This document shows positions 15,546 through 25,149 of a stretch of DNA of 43,338 bases, piece by piece. Source of the stretch: Saccharofermentans sp. (GTDB lineage: Bacteria; Bacillota; Clostridia; Saccharofermentanales; Saccharofermentanaceae); NCBI GenBank assembly GCA_024684815.1, contig JAIKWL010000051.1, positions 1 through 43,338 of the forward strand, given 5' to 3'. Within the stretch, counting starts at the first letter, position 1; every line of letters begins with the position of its first letter. A program made the translations under genes and the position numbers. Under the pieces are notes generated by a model. That model did not search any database and was not told the origin of the DNA. It saw only the letters and a program-made list of their open reading frames with translations.

Positions 15546-17450
15546 ATGTGGGGTAAATATTCTGTGAAACGCAAGAAAATATGTATCTTTATGAACGGGA
15601 TCGTTAAGAACTTTCAGCAGGAATTCGGGAAGATCTTTTCTTCTCTTGCAAACCGCTCCGGTTTTGATGTGTTCATCTACACATCATTCGGTTCTTACTC
15701 ATGCCCGTATGGACACAATCTCTTATCCGAGATCGGCAAAAAGAACATTATCTACCTTCCTGATTTTTCTGTTTTTGATGCGATAATCGCACTTCCTAAT
15801 TCGTTCGATATCAAAGGGATGGATGAGGAGTTTTACCAGATCCTCAGAAAGGAAGCAAAGTGCCCCGTATTCTGCCTTCAGAGCGGTCCTGATGATTTCA
15901 ACACTATCACTATCGATAACAAAAAAGCAATGAAATCATTGACGGAACACTTCATAAAGATCCACGGGTTTAATAAGATCTATTACATGTCAGGGCCCTT
16001 CACTTCGAAGGATTCACCCGAGAGACTCGCCGGATATAAAGAAGCCATGAATGAAGCAGGGATCCCTGTGCTGCCAAATTATATTTATGAAGGCAATTAC
16101 TGGATCAACAGAGGAAAACAGGCAATGGAGTTTTTCCTCAACGGGACATACGACTACCCAGAAGCGATCATATGCGCCAACGACTATATGGCGATCTCGA
16201 TCTGCGACGAGCTTATGTCACGCGGCAAGAGTATCCCCGACATAGTATGCGTTACCGGTTTTGACGGAATCATTGAAGGTGCGGAATATACGCCTTCCCT
16301 TACGACCGTCTCGATCGAACCTGAAAGATATGCCCTGAAGCTTTTCGAACTCGTTGTGCAGGCCCTAAGCGGCAAGGAGATACCCAAACTGACAACACTT
16401 CCCGAGAATATCCTTTACAGGGCAAGCTGCGGCTGCGGATTGCAGGTAAAAAATATCGACCGCACTAGAGCACTGAGAAATCTTGATAAGACCGAAGTTC
16501 TTCTTAGGGAAGCCGGAAGGATAACATCCGACTATCAGAATGACTACGGACTTGATAATGCATTGAGTGTTGCCGACTTCCATTTCCACACCTTAAACTG
16601 CGACAAAGGTTATATCTGCCTTTGCGATGAAGACGTATCCCGGATGACAAACGTCGAGGAAAACAGAATATTCACTGACCACATGATATTAAAGCAGACC
16701 ATGTATATCGACAGGAGCATGAATGCCGATATATCCGATATAAGATTTGACAGAAAAGATATTCTCCCGGCTGAAGTATTGGATACGGAAGAAGCCAACA
16801 CATATGTGATATATCCTCTTCACTTCAAGAGTAAAGAATACGGATATCTGACGCTTGTGCCCTCTTCTGAACAATGGGCAAATTCCCTGACAGCCACTTA
16901 TGTAAACACATTGTCAGCTGCCATCGATAACAGCTATTATGAAAAATATTTCATGTCTTTATCCGGCGCGAAAAAACTCAGCCTGACAGATCCGCTTACC
17001 GGTATCAACAGCAGACGAGGCTTCGAGTATGCTATTTCTAAACTCCTGTCCCAAGACGCAGATGCCGGGACACTTACGATCGTCAGCATCGATATAGACG
17101 GTCTCAAGCAGATTAATGATTCATACGGACACGACGAGGGTGATATAGCACTTACAGCCCTTGCAAACGTGTTAAGTGCAAGCCTGAAAGACGATGAGAT
17201 CTGCGCAAGGTTCGGCAGCGACAACTTTATAGCAGTATTGATTTCTGACACACCAGAAAGGAAAGAAAGATTCCGGAAAGACTTCTTCTCTGCTCTTAAC
17301 GAAGAAACTGCAAGAGACAATAAGCCATACAGCATAAATGCCAGTATCGGAATGAGCGATCTTGAAGACGGCAATACCGACCAGGTGATCAGCTGTATGC
17401 AAAGAGCAGATCATGCAATGAATGAGGAAAAGAAAGCCAAAAAGGATTGA
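15546..17450 (+). CDS. Periplasmic-binding-protein-like sensor fused to a degenerate GGDEF domain
   Basis: A 634-residue protein without membrane helices or helix-turn-helix. Residues about 9-300 resemble the ligand-binding half of LacI-type regulators (TIDNKKAMKSLTEHFIKIHG, AIICANDYMAISICDEL, VTGFDGI, TTVSIEP), ending in SCGCG. Residues 310-470 are a GAF-like linker. Residues about 475-630 form a GGDEF domain (LTDPLTGINSRRGFE, VSIDIDGLKQINDSYGHDEGD), but the signature reads GSDNF instead of GGDEF: the second Gly and the metal-binding Glu are lost, and the inhibitory RxxD site is absent (KDDE). Catalytic loss, with retained nucleotide binding, is inferred. The ATG at 15546 is poorly spaced from GGAAAG; a GTG at 15564 is an alternative start. 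Probably a cytosolic sugar-responsive signalling protein. Confidence 0.85.
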   Translation: MWGKYSVKRKKICIFMNGIVKNFQQEFGKIFSSLANRSGFDVFIYTSFGSYSCPYGHNLLSEIGKKNIIYLPDFSVFDAIIALPNSFDIKGMDEEFYQILRKEAKCPVFCLQSGPDDFNTITIDNKKAMKSLTEHFIKIHGFNKIYYMSGPFTSKDSPERLAGYKEAMNEAGIPVLPNYIYEGNYWINRGKQAMEFFLNGTYDYPEAIICANDYMAISICDELMSRGKSIPDIVCVTGFDGIIEGAEYTPSLTTVSIEPERYALKLFELVVQALSGKEIPKLTTLPENILYRASCGCGLQVKNIDRTRALRNLDKTEVLLREAGRITSDYQNDYGLDNALSVADFHFHTLNCDKGYICLCDEDVSRMTNVEENRIFTDHMILKQTMYIDRSMNADISDIRFDRKDILPAEVLDTEEANTYVIYPLHFKSKEYGYLTLVPSSEQWANSLTATYVNTLSAAIDNSYYEKYFMSLSGAKKLSLTDPLTGINSRRGFEYAISKLLSQDADAGTLTIVSIDIDGLKQINDSYGHDEGDIALTALANVLSASLKDDEICARFGSDNFIAVLISDTPERKERFRKDFFSALNEETARDNKPYSINASIGMSDLEDGNTDQVISCMQRADHAMNEEKKAKKD

Positions 17451-17473
17451 TCCTGCTAAGGTCAGGACCGTTT

Positions 17474-19213
17474 CTATACTCTTACTTTCCAGGTTTTCGG
17501 TGCGAATTTCCTGACAAGAGCTCTCAGAAGCATTACATAAATGACAGTAAATACCGTAAGTATTCCTGCAAGAAGAAGCGAATTTGCAGGGACCCAGAAT
17601 ATCTGCACCTCAAAAAGTCCAAGCAGCGTTCTGGCTGTAAGATATGCGCCGCTCTTAACATTTACGGTAGTCGTGAACGGCTGGAACAGATAGTAAAGTG
17701 CAAGCGAAGTCACTGAATTTACGACACATAACAGGACCGGAATAAAGAGCGTGACCAGGTAATGAAACGGATAGCTCTGGCCTCCCGTGTAAAAGAGTAT
17801 AAGATCTGCAGCAATACCTAACACCAAAGCAGGAACAACATTTAGTTTTACGAGCTGCTTAAGCCTGATATCAAAAAGCCTGATGATCTTTTCGCGCTGC
17901 TTGAAGAAACTGAAGGTCATTAGACTGTTATCACAGTTGATATACATTGCCTGCGTTGCCTTGAAAGATACATCTGCTGCCGATACCAGAACGATCATGC
18001 CGAGCATATGGCTCTCTGCAAGATATCTGAAGAAAAACAGAGGCGAATGTTCACCTAAAGGAAGAAGGGCATCTTCATATCCTTTGAACATAAGCATATT
18101 GAGAATATTACTAAAGACCATGTTCACCGTATTATCTGTTCCGAACTGTTCCTTATAACTGAGTACATACTGAACAATAATAAAAGCAATAAAGAACAGA
18201 ACACAAAAAGCAAATACCACCGGTTTCAGATTAAGCATCTTCCAATGTCTTTTGACAAACAGTTCATTAAGATATTCAAAGCCTTTCTTATCACTTTTAA
18301 TCGATCCTTTGGCCTTGATCTGTTTGAATTCCTTATTAGTATCGGGAGCTTTGGAGTGCTCGATCTCCTCTCTGACGATATTGTCGTTAAGAGCTCTTCT
18401 GTGAAGATTCGGATCGAATCTTTTGAGTTCAAAAAAGCCCCAGACACCAAGAAGGATCAAGGCAAAAGATACTGTCAGCAATATCTTAAGCGGGACATAG
18501 TATCCGTTGATCGCTACGATAAAAAGGACCGGGATCATCAAAATTGCAACGAGCAGTCTTACCACAAGGCTGAATGCGCTGTTGTGCATCTTCTTGTGAT
18601 GTTTATGCTTGATCCTGAATACAAATGCCTGAAAACCCGCACCGAAAAGCTTGATAAATACTGCAAGTACCGGTATTCCGAGCCATATCCAGAAAGGAGC
18701 TCCGCCTAACAGAGCAACAATGCCCGCTATCAGATAGCCTATAAACAGCTTCCCAAGTTCATAGACCAGCAGAGTGTTATTCAGTTTTCTTGCATTCATC
18801 CTCAGCATGAACACGAGATATTCTTTCTCTGTCGTACATCTGAACAGAGACGTGTTTATCAGAACGCCGCACAGTGCGTAAACGAGGAAAAAGAACAATG
18901 CCAGGCCCGCATAAACCGTTGCTTCAGGTATTCCCGCTGCCATATCGAAGTCCATGTATTCAGTTTTCAGGAATAAGGTGATCAGATAGATCATTCCAAG
19001 TCCGAAGATCTTGCCGATAAACAGCACAAAGATCTCCTTGATCACGTGAAATATCCAGTAGATTACCTTAAGAAATGTCGTGCCGTACAGACGGTATGGA
19101 ATGATCTTACCTATCACGGGAGTCTGCTTTAACGCAAAGACCAATCCGTTGTAGCCGATTATGCTCCTTAAGTGGATAATCTTAAATAATGTCTTTCTGA
19201 AATCCTCAGTCAT
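17474..19213 (-). CDS. Large membrane protein, ABC exporter permease
   Basis: A 579-residue protein with about ten to twelve hydrophobic segments, spread over the N-terminal 250 residues and the last 250, separated by a charged cytosolic loop (residues about 265-335, with KRFDPNLHRRALNDNIVREEIEHSK). The start overlaps the upstream ATPase gene by 8 bases, so the pair is translationally coupled. I infer it is the permease for that ATPase; it does not match a named permease family that I can identify. It ends 24 bases from the convergent sensor-GGDEF gene, with only a weak 5-bp hairpin between them. Confidence 0.75.
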   Translation of the reverse strand: MTEDFRKTLFKIIHLRSIIGYNGLVFALKQTPVIGKIIPYRLYGTTFLKVIYWIFHVIKEIFVLFIGKIFGLGMIYLITLFLKTEYMDFDMAAGIPEATVYAGLALFFFLVYALCGVLINTSLFRCTTEKEYLVFMLRMNARKLNNTLLVYELGKLFIGYLIAGIVALLGGAPFWIWLGIPVLAVFIKLFGAGFQAFVFRIKHKHHKKMHNSAFSLVVRLLVAILMIPVLFIVAINGYYVPLKILLTVSFALILLGVWGFFELKRFDPNLHRRALNDNIVREEIEHSKAPDTNKEFKQIKAKGSIKSDKKGFEYLNELFVKRHWKMLNLKPVVFAFCVLFFIAFIIVQYVLSYKEQFGTDNTVNMVFSNILNMLMFKGYEDALLPLGEHSPLFFFRYLAESHMLGMIVLVSAADVSFKATQAMYINCDNSLMTFSFFKQREKIIRLFDIRLKQLVKLNVVPALVLGIAADLILFYTGGQSYPFHYLVTLFIPVLLCVVNSVTSLALYYLFQPFTTTVNVKSGAYLTARTLLGLFEVQIFWVPANSLLLAGILTVFTVIYVMLLRALVRKFAPKTWKVRV

Positions 19214-19919
19214 CGTCCTGATCCCTTAATGCGGCAATGATCTTATCTTTAAAATCACTGTCACCGAGATTGCTCTTGTCGATAGGTTCAAGCTTTCCGT
19301 TGTGCAGCAGCACAATCTCATCGCAAAGGTCGACCGCAACATCCAGAAGATGTGTCGAAAAGATCGTTATCCTGCCCCGCTTTTGTCCCCTTATCACATT
19401 CTTCATCTCTTCGGCAATGATGACGTCAAGTGAAGTAAGCGGTTCATCAAGCAGCATGAGCTTTGGAGATGCAATGATATTAAGGAGCATCTGCATCTTG
19501 TTCTTTGTTCCGTGTGAATAGTCCTTAAGGAGACTGTCCCGGTCTTCCTCCGGGATCATCATGTAGTCAAAATATTCATCGATCGTTTTATCGGGAGTAA
19601 CTTCTTCATGGACTTCGATAAAGAACTTCAAAAATTCCCTGCCGGTCATGAATTCAGGAACCGTCGGAGTCGATACAAGATAGCCGATATCTTCGGGCTT
19701 TAATTCAATCTTTGCCTGTGAATCCCTGTTTTCGCGCAGATAAAAAGAACCGGAATTAAAATCAATGTCCCTGTTTATACAGTTAAAGAATGTTGTCTTG
19801 CCTGAACCGTTGCGTCCCAAAAGGCCGTATATCTTTCCTTCTTCAAAAACAAAATCAACATCTTTGAGCACTTGCTTGGAGCCATAACTCTTAACAAGAT
19901 GGCTTATGACAAATTCCAT
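19206..19919 (-). CDS. ABC transporter ATP-binding protein with unusual signature
   Basis: A 237-residue ATPase. Seen: Walker A GRNGSGKTT, Q-loop region IGYLVSTPTVP, Walker B KLMLLDEPLTSLD, H-loop FSTHLLDVAVDL. The signature that should read LSGGQ is YSHGTKNKM, as in some exporter ATPases with divergent C-loops. Length is short, without the C-terminal extension seen in the ATPase at 8031. GGGGGTAGGA precedes the ATG. The 106 bases upstream contain several TTAA/GTTA-rich short repeats but no clear promoter. It drives the membrane protein encoded at 17474-19213. Confidence 0.9.
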   Translation of the reverse strand: MEFVISHLVKSYGSKQVLKDVDFVFEEGKIYGLLGRNGSGKTTFFNCINRDIDFNSGSFYLRENRDSQAKIELKPEDIGYLVSTPTVPEFMTGREFLKFFIEVHEEVTPDKTIDEYFDYMMIPEEDRDSLLKDYSHGTKNKMQMLLNIIASPKLMLLDEPLTSLDVIIAEEMKNVIRGQKRGRITIFSTHLLDVAVDLCDEIVLLHNGKLEPIDKSNLGDSDFKDKIIAALRDQDDD

Positions 19920-20025
19920 AGTCCTACCCCCGTTCCTGATTACCGTTAAATCATAACACTAACATAACATAAGAACCTTAACCGTACATTAAGCGTTCCA
20001 TAACGTTAAGTTTTATAATTGTGTA

Positions 20026-22464
20026 TTAATCCTTAGGGCTTTCTTCAGGGATGAACTCGTGCTTGTCAATATCCTTATGGCGCTCGGCAACTGCGGCATC
20101 AGCAAGATCGATGAGTTTTTGCTGGGAATCTATCTTCTCTTTTCCGCGCAGATCGACCTTATGGTAAGTGCCGTCAGGTGACAGAAAATGTGCTCTTACG
20201 GTATCAGCAAGTTCCACGTCAAGGACTTCTTTGACACGCGCTCTGCAGTCGGGATCTTCGACAGGGAACAGCAGTTCGACACGGCGGTTCAGATTTCTGG
20301 GCATCCAGTCAGCTGATGCAAGATACATATCCTCATATCCTTCGTTATAGAAATAGAATATTCTTGAATGCTCCAGGAAACGTCCGGTGATCGAACGCAC
20401 GGTGATGTTTTCGCTCATGCCGGGGATTCCGGCTCTCAGACAGCATATGCCTCTCACGATCAGATCGATCTTAACGCCTGCATTTGATGCAGTGTAAAGC
20501 GCTTTGATCACGGACTCATCAACGAGCGAGTTGATCTTTGCGATGATGCGCGCAGGCTTGCCTGCCTTGGCATTATCGGCTTCTCTCATGATCCTCGAGA
20601 TAAAGTAATCCTTCATCCACAAAGGTGCCGGGATAAGCCTTCTCCACGACTGCGGAATAGAATAACCTGACAGCATATTGAAGAATTCGGATGCATCCTC
20701 ACCGAAAGATTCGGAAGCCGTGAACAGGCCGAGATCCGTATATATCTTTGCCGTAACGTCATTATAGTTGCCTGTCGCAAGATGAAGATATCTTCTGATA
20801 CCGTCCTCTTCCTTACGGACGACAAGAGTGATCTTGCTGTGTGTCTTAAGACCGACAAGTCCGTAGATTACATGGCATCCGGCATTCTCAAGTTTTTTAG
20901 CCCAGTTGATGTTGTTTTCCTCATCAAATCTCGCCTTGAGTTCTACCAGTACCATTACCTGCTTTCCATTCTGCGCCGCTTCAAGAAGCGATGCAATGAT
21001 CGGCGATCTGTCGGAAACACGGTACAGTGTCTGCTTGATAGCAAGGACATTAGGGTCTCTTGCCGCCTGCTTAACGAATTCAAGAACAGGTTCAAAGGTC
21101 TCATACGGATGATGAACTATCCTGTCTTTTGTCCTTATCTGCTCGAAAATATCGAGTTCATGAACAGGTCCGTCAAAAGATGCCGCTTCAGCAGGCTCAT
21201 GGGCCTTATAGCACAATTCGGGATGCTTTGCCTTGCAGGCAGAAGTGAGCTTGGATAAAAATGTAAGATCGATAGGCCCGTTAACAGAAAAAATATCCGC
21301 CTCATCAACTTCGAGTTCGTTAACGATGTATCGCAGGAGATCTGATTCTATATCATCCTGAACTTCAAGTCTGATGATCTCACCGAATCTTCTTCGTCTT
21401 ACCTGCTCTTCGATCTCCTTTAAAAGGTCTTCAGCCTCATCTTCGTCGATATCAAGGTCTGCGTTGCGCATTACACGGTAGAACGCGGTAGCCACAACGG
21501 TCTGACCGTCAAAGAGCATATCTGTATTGGCTCTGATGATCTGCTCGACAGGGATAAACACGTCGCCTTCCTCAGTCGGGATCTGATAAAGCCTCTTTAC
21601 AACTGTAGGGATCTGAACCGTCGCATAAATATATTTATCTTCACTTACAGTGTGTTTTGCATTGCTGATACCGTCAGTAGCCTTCTCCTGAAGCCTTACA
21701 TTATTAGGCTTATTCTCAAGCATGACGCACATGTTGAGCATCCTGTTATAGATCAGCGGGAACGGTCTTGAAGAGTCAACGGCCATCGGCGTTAAGATCG
21801 GATAAAGGACAGCCTTGAAATACGAATCGGCGATCGCCTTGAGCTGGTCGCTCAGTTCATCGTATTTTTTCAGGAAGATCTTTTCCTGTGCAAGCGAAGG
21901 AACGAGAGATCTTGTGTATGTCGAATACATCAGAGACATCGTCCTTCTGGTCTTCTGATCGATCCTCTCCAGCTGTTCATCAATAGAAAAACCTGCGATA
22001 TCACGCTCTGCAAAATCTATGCTCTGCATATCCCTTAAGGATGCGACTCTTACAATGTAGAACTCGTCAAGATTTGAAGCAGTGATTGACAGAAAGTTAA
22101 GTCTCTCAAGCAGAGGATTCTTGTTGTCTCTCGCCTCGTTCAAGATACGGTCATCGAACTCGAGCCATGAGAGCTCGCGGTTGTAAAAGCATGAATTACC
22201 GCTCAGAAAAGATGCGCTTGACTCGAGGAAAGAATCGTCAACATATTCCTGAGACACAACAAATCCGGATGTCTTCTTAGGAGCATTTTTCTTTGCAGCG
22301 GATTTTACCGGGTTCTTTTTTGCGACATCTTTTTTATCAGAAGTCTTTTTTCCTGCATTCGTTTTTGAAGCAGTCTTCTTTCCTGAAACCTTCTTGGAAC
22401 CTGTCTGCTTTTTTGCTGCTGATGTATTTACCTTGCGCGATGAAGCGTTTTTCTTGACCGCCAT
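20026..22464 (-). CDS. ppk1: Polyphosphate kinase 1 with a lysine-rich N-terminal tail
   Basis: An 812-residue Ppk1 that polymerises the gamma-phosphate of ATP into polyphosphate. The conserved core begins near residue 92 with FYNRELSWLEFDDRILNEA and NLDEFYIVRVASL, and contains KQTLYRVSDRSPI, VELKARFDEENNI, the active-site region GLVGLKTHSK and the autophosphorylated-histidine region GRFLEHSRIFYF. The first about 65 residues are an extra tail with about 21 Lys plus Ala, Ser and Thr and almost no acidic residues, absent from E. coli Ppk1, which starts close to the ELSW motif. Its ATG overlaps the ppx stop (TAATG). It is the last gene of leuC-leuD-leuB-ppx-ppk. The tail may bind polyphosphate or nucleic acid; this is inference. 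Confidence 0.95.
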   Translation of the reverse strand: MAVKKNASSRKVNTSAAKKQTGSKKVSGKKTASKTNAGKKTSDKKDVAKKNPVKSAAKKNAPKKTSGFVVSQEYVDDSFLESSASFLSGNSCFYNRELSWLEFDDRILNEARDNKNPLLERLNFLSITASNLDEFYIVRVASLRDMQSIDFAERDIAGFSIDEQLERIDQKTRRTMSLMYSTYTRSLVPSLAQEKIFLKKYDELSDQLKAIADSYFKAVLYPILTPMAVDSSRPFPLIYNRMLNMCVMLENKPNNVRLQEKATDGISNAKHTVSEDKYIYATVQIPTVVKRLYQIPTEEGDVFIPVEQIIRANTDMLFDGQTVVATAFYRVMRNADLDIDEDEAEDLLKEIEEQVRRRRFGEIIRLEVQDDIESDLLRYIVNELEVDEADIFSVNGPIDLTFLSKLTSACKAKHPELCYKAHEPAEAASFDGPVHELDIFEQIRTKDRIVHHPYETFEPVLEFVKQAARDPNVLAIKQTLYRVSDRSPIIASLLEAAQNGKQVMVLVELKARFDEENNINWAKKLENAGCHVIYGLVGLKTHSKITLVVRKEEDGIRRYLHLATGNYNDVTAKIYTDLGLFTASESFGEDASEFFNMLSGYSIPQSWRRLIPAPLWMKDYFISRIMREADNAKAGKPARIIAKINSLVDESVIKALYTASNAGVKIDLIVRGICCLRAGIPGMSENITVRSITGRFLEHSRIFYFYNEGYEDMYLASADWMPRNLNRRVELLFPVEDPDCRARVKEVLDVELADTVRAHFLSPDGTYHKVDLRGKEKIDSQQKLIDLADAAVAERHKDIDKHEFIPEESPKD

Positions 22465-24002
22465 TAGCCTTCCCTCCTGGTCTTGAGAACCGGCTTGATT
22501 CCCATAACATCTTCAAACATGCTGCTTCTGTGCTCGAAAGCCCACTTTTCGAATGACATATCTTCTGAAGCATCACATGTGATGATAAATTCATTATCTT
22601 TTATCTTGCACTGAACCTTCCTGCCCTTCTCCTTGTGAGAAGCATCCAATGCATCAGCGATCTTAAGTATTGATGCGAGCTTGGACACAATGACCTTCTG
22701 ATCAGACGGCAGGATAGAGTAGTAGTAACTGTCGTAAGGCTTATTTCTCGGATAAAGCCTTACGATCATTGCGACCATATTGATCTCATTGTGATCAAGA
22801 CCCATAAGGTTGGTGTTCTTGATAATAGAATATGCAGCATCGCTGTGATTTCTTGCGTGAACGAATTTACCTATCTCGTGAAGGATGACCGCAACCTGCA
22901 AAAGCAATCTGTCACGGCTTCCGAGACCGCTTATCTTCCTTGTCTCATCGAAAAACTGCAACGCAGCTTTCTCAACATATTCAATATGTTTTTTATTGGA
23001 ACGGTAGCGCTTAGCAATATGCCTTGATGCTGAAATCAGATAACTGTCAGGAGAGATCTCCGTCTTAAGTCCCTGAGAATTAACGCAGTAGTAATAGATA
23101 ATACCGTCCGACAATGAAGCGTGAGGCATATAGATACTGTCCACACCGGTATATTCAAGCATATTCTTAACAATGATAGCAGTCGGAAGAAGGAGCGGCG
23201 CGATCATTGAAGGGATATTATTCTTCAACGTGAGGTCAGTAGGTCTCATCTTAAGAAGATAATCATAGACCTTAAGGAACTCCTCTTTTGAAAGAACAAC
23301 AGAAGCCATCGAATCAAGCCCTGCAAGCTTCTTGATGTATCCCATCTCGCCCGAAAAAGCTATGAGATTATTGTATACGATCCCCTTGGGTTCCATCGTA
23401 TGATAGTCATCAAGGTCCTGCCCGACAAACTCCTCTATTACCTGATCGTACTGGGAAGTCAGGTTCTGCAGATCCGAGAGCATTCCCGAGATCCTTAATG
23501 AACCGAGCAGAAGATTCTGACTGAATACAAATTCGGATTTGTCATAAACGGATGCCTGAATAGAACCTGAACCTATGTCGAGCATCATGGTGCCGCTCGA
23601 TATTATCTTCGCAAAATCAGGATATATAGCCTGTACGGCCAGAGTCTGATAATACCGCTCCATCGAATTATCAAGGACTTTGATCTTGAATCCGGTCCTG
23701 GTCCTTACCTTTTCGATTACGATCTCCGCATTAGAAGCATCTCTGAATGCCGATGTCGCGACACAGAAAACACGTGCGACACCATATTCCCTGCACTTCT
23801 CGTCAAACATGGTTAAGCACTTGCAAAGTTCTTCAACCTGCGCAGACTGGATAACACCCGAGCTGTATGATTTTGTTCCGAGTCCGGTAAATTTGCGGAC
23901 GGCTTCGATCTCCTTGGGTTTTCCCTTCGATCCTATCTCAAAGATCTTAAGTCTCGCCGTGAGCGATCCTACGTCGATCACCGCGACAAGCTTTTTTGCC
24001 AT
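22464..24002 (-). CDS. ppx: Exopolyphosphatase (Ppx/GppA family) with C-terminal HD-like domain
   Basis: A 512-residue Ppx/GppA protein that would release phosphate from polyphosphate or hydrolyse pppGpp. Seen: N-terminal phosphate loop IDVGSLTARLKIFE (residues 9-22), VATSAFRDASN (81-91), second loop LDIGSGSIQASV (141-152), and an HD-like C-terminus with LHEIGKF and the following HSDAAYSIIKN-NLMGL. Compared with typical members, GGGSTE is GSGSIQ and the first loop has Leu where Asn/Ser is usual, so activity is uncertain. AGAGGACA precedes the ATG, 16 bases after leuB. Coupling to ppk places synthesis and breakdown of polyphosphate in one message. Confidence 0.9.
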   Translation of the reverse strand: MAKKLVAVIDVGSLTARLKIFEIGSKGKPKEIEAVRKFTGLGTKSYSSGVIQSAQVEELCKCLTMFDEKCREYGVARVFCVATSAFRDASNAEIVIEKVRTRTGFKIKVLDNSMERYYQTLAVQAIYPDFAKIISSGTMMLDIGSGSIQASVYDKSEFVFSQNLLLGSLRISGMLSDLQNLTSQYDQVIEEFVGQDLDDYHTMEPKGIVYNNLIAFSGEMGYIKKLAGLDSMASVVLSKEEFLKVYDYLLKMRPTDLTLKNNIPSMIAPLLLPTAIIVKNMLEYTGVDSIYMPHASLSDGIIYYYCVNSQGLKTEISPDSYLISASRHIAKRYRSNKKHIEYVEKAALQFFDETRKISGLGSRDRLLLQVAVILHEIGKFVHARNHSDAAYSIIKNTNLMGLDHNEINMVAMIVRLYPRNKPYDSYYYSILPSDQKVIVSKLASILKIADALDASHKEKGRKVQCKIKDNEFIITCDASEDMSFEKWAFEHRSSMFEDVMGIKPVLKTRREG

Positions 24003-24018
24003 TTTAAATGTCCTCTTT

Positions 24019-25137
24019 TCAGTTACTTATCGAAAGATTATCGATAACAGCCTTTGTTATCTCCTTTGTTCCGACAAGTGTTGTATTATTGCCTTCTCCC
24101 ACAAAGGTTATGTCACCGGTGCGGAGCCCGGCAGAAAGCGTTTTCTTTACTGCGTTTTCGATATCGGAAGCTATCTCTTCCTCACCGAATATCATCCTCA
24201 TCATCATTGCAGCCGACAGGATAGATCCCAGAGGATTAGCCTTGTTCTGACCGGCGATATCAGGTGCGGAACCGTGAATAGGTTCAAACATTCCGGGTTT
24301 GCCCTTAACACCTACCGATGCTGAAGGAAGCATGCCGACAGAACCGACGATCTGCCCTGCTTCATCGGATAATATATCACCGAACAGATTGCTCGTTACG
24401 ATAACATCAAAAGTCGAAGGTCTGCTGATAAGCTGCATTGCGGCATTATCAATATAAAGACAGTCAAATTCAACTTCAGGGTAATCAAAGCTCATCTGGC
24501 TTGCCAAAGCCCTCCACATCCTGCTGGTCGTAAGGACATTGGCCTTGTCTACGAGCGTAAGCTTCTTCCTTCTCTTCATCGCGAGATCAAAAGCGATCTT
24601 TAATATCCTGTTGATCTCTCCTTCGGAATAACTCTCGGTATCAAATGCTATCTTCCCTTTTACTGTTCCGTCAGATAAACGGTCACCGCTCTGATAGATT
24701 CCGTTCTTGCCGAAATAGATGCCTCCGGTAAGTTCTCTTACGATAACAAAGTCGATCTTTCCGGGATTCTTGAGAGGCGATGCGGCAACAAGTTCATCGT
24801 AAACAACAGCGGGTCTGATATTTGCATAAAGACCAAGGCCTGATCTTAATCCGAGAAGAGCTCTCTCCGGTCTGATATCAGGTTCGACATTGTCCCACTT
24901 CGGTCCTCCGACCGCACCTAAAAGGACAGCATCACTGTCCATGGCTCCTGAGATGGTCTCCTGCGGAAGAGGTATTCCGTAGCGGTCGATCGCAGCACCG
25001 CCGGCCAGTAATTCTCTTGTAAATATCTCTACATCCCTGCTTTTCGCAGCTGCTTCCAAAACCTCGATCGCTGCAGATGTGATCTCAGGTCCGATCCCGT
25101 CACCCGGAATAACAGCAATATTGCACTTCTTTGACAT
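24019..25137 (-). CDS. leuB: 3-Isopropylmalate dehydrogenase
   Basis: A 372-residue NAD-dependent enzyme oxidising 3-isopropylmalate to 2-oxoisocaproate precursor in leucine synthesis. Seen: IPGDGIGPEITSAAIEVL, GAVGGPKWDN, IVRELTGGIYFG, the metal/substrate loop VTSNLFGDILSDEAGQIVGS, and EPIHGSAPDIAGQNKANPLGSILS. Length is standard. It starts 12 bases after leuD and ends 16 bases before ppx. Confidence 0.97.
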   Translation of the reverse strand: MSKKCNIAVIPGDGIGPEITSAAIEVLEAAAKSRDVEIFTRELLAGGAAIDRYGIPLPQETISGAMDSDAVLLGAVGGPKWDNVEPDIRPERALLGLRSGLGLYANIRPAVVYDELVAASPLKNPGKIDFVIVRELTGGIYFGKNGIYQSGDRLSDGTVKGKIAFDTESYSEGEINRILKIAFDLAMKRRKKLTLVDKANVLTTSRMWRALASQMSFDYPEVEFDCLYIDNAAMQLISRPSTFDVIVTSNLFGDILSDEAGQIVGSVGMLPSASVGVKGKPGMFEPIHGSAPDIAGQNKANPLGSILSAAMMMRMIFGEEEIASDIENAVKKTLSAGLRTGDITFVGEGNNTTLVGTKEITKAVIDNLSISN

Positions 25138-25149
25138 AAAAAGACTCCC

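Noticed and set aside
17451..17473. TCCTG/CAGGA mini-hairpin as a terminator
   Set aside because: Only 5 bp with a 7-base loop and no T-run; too weak to call.
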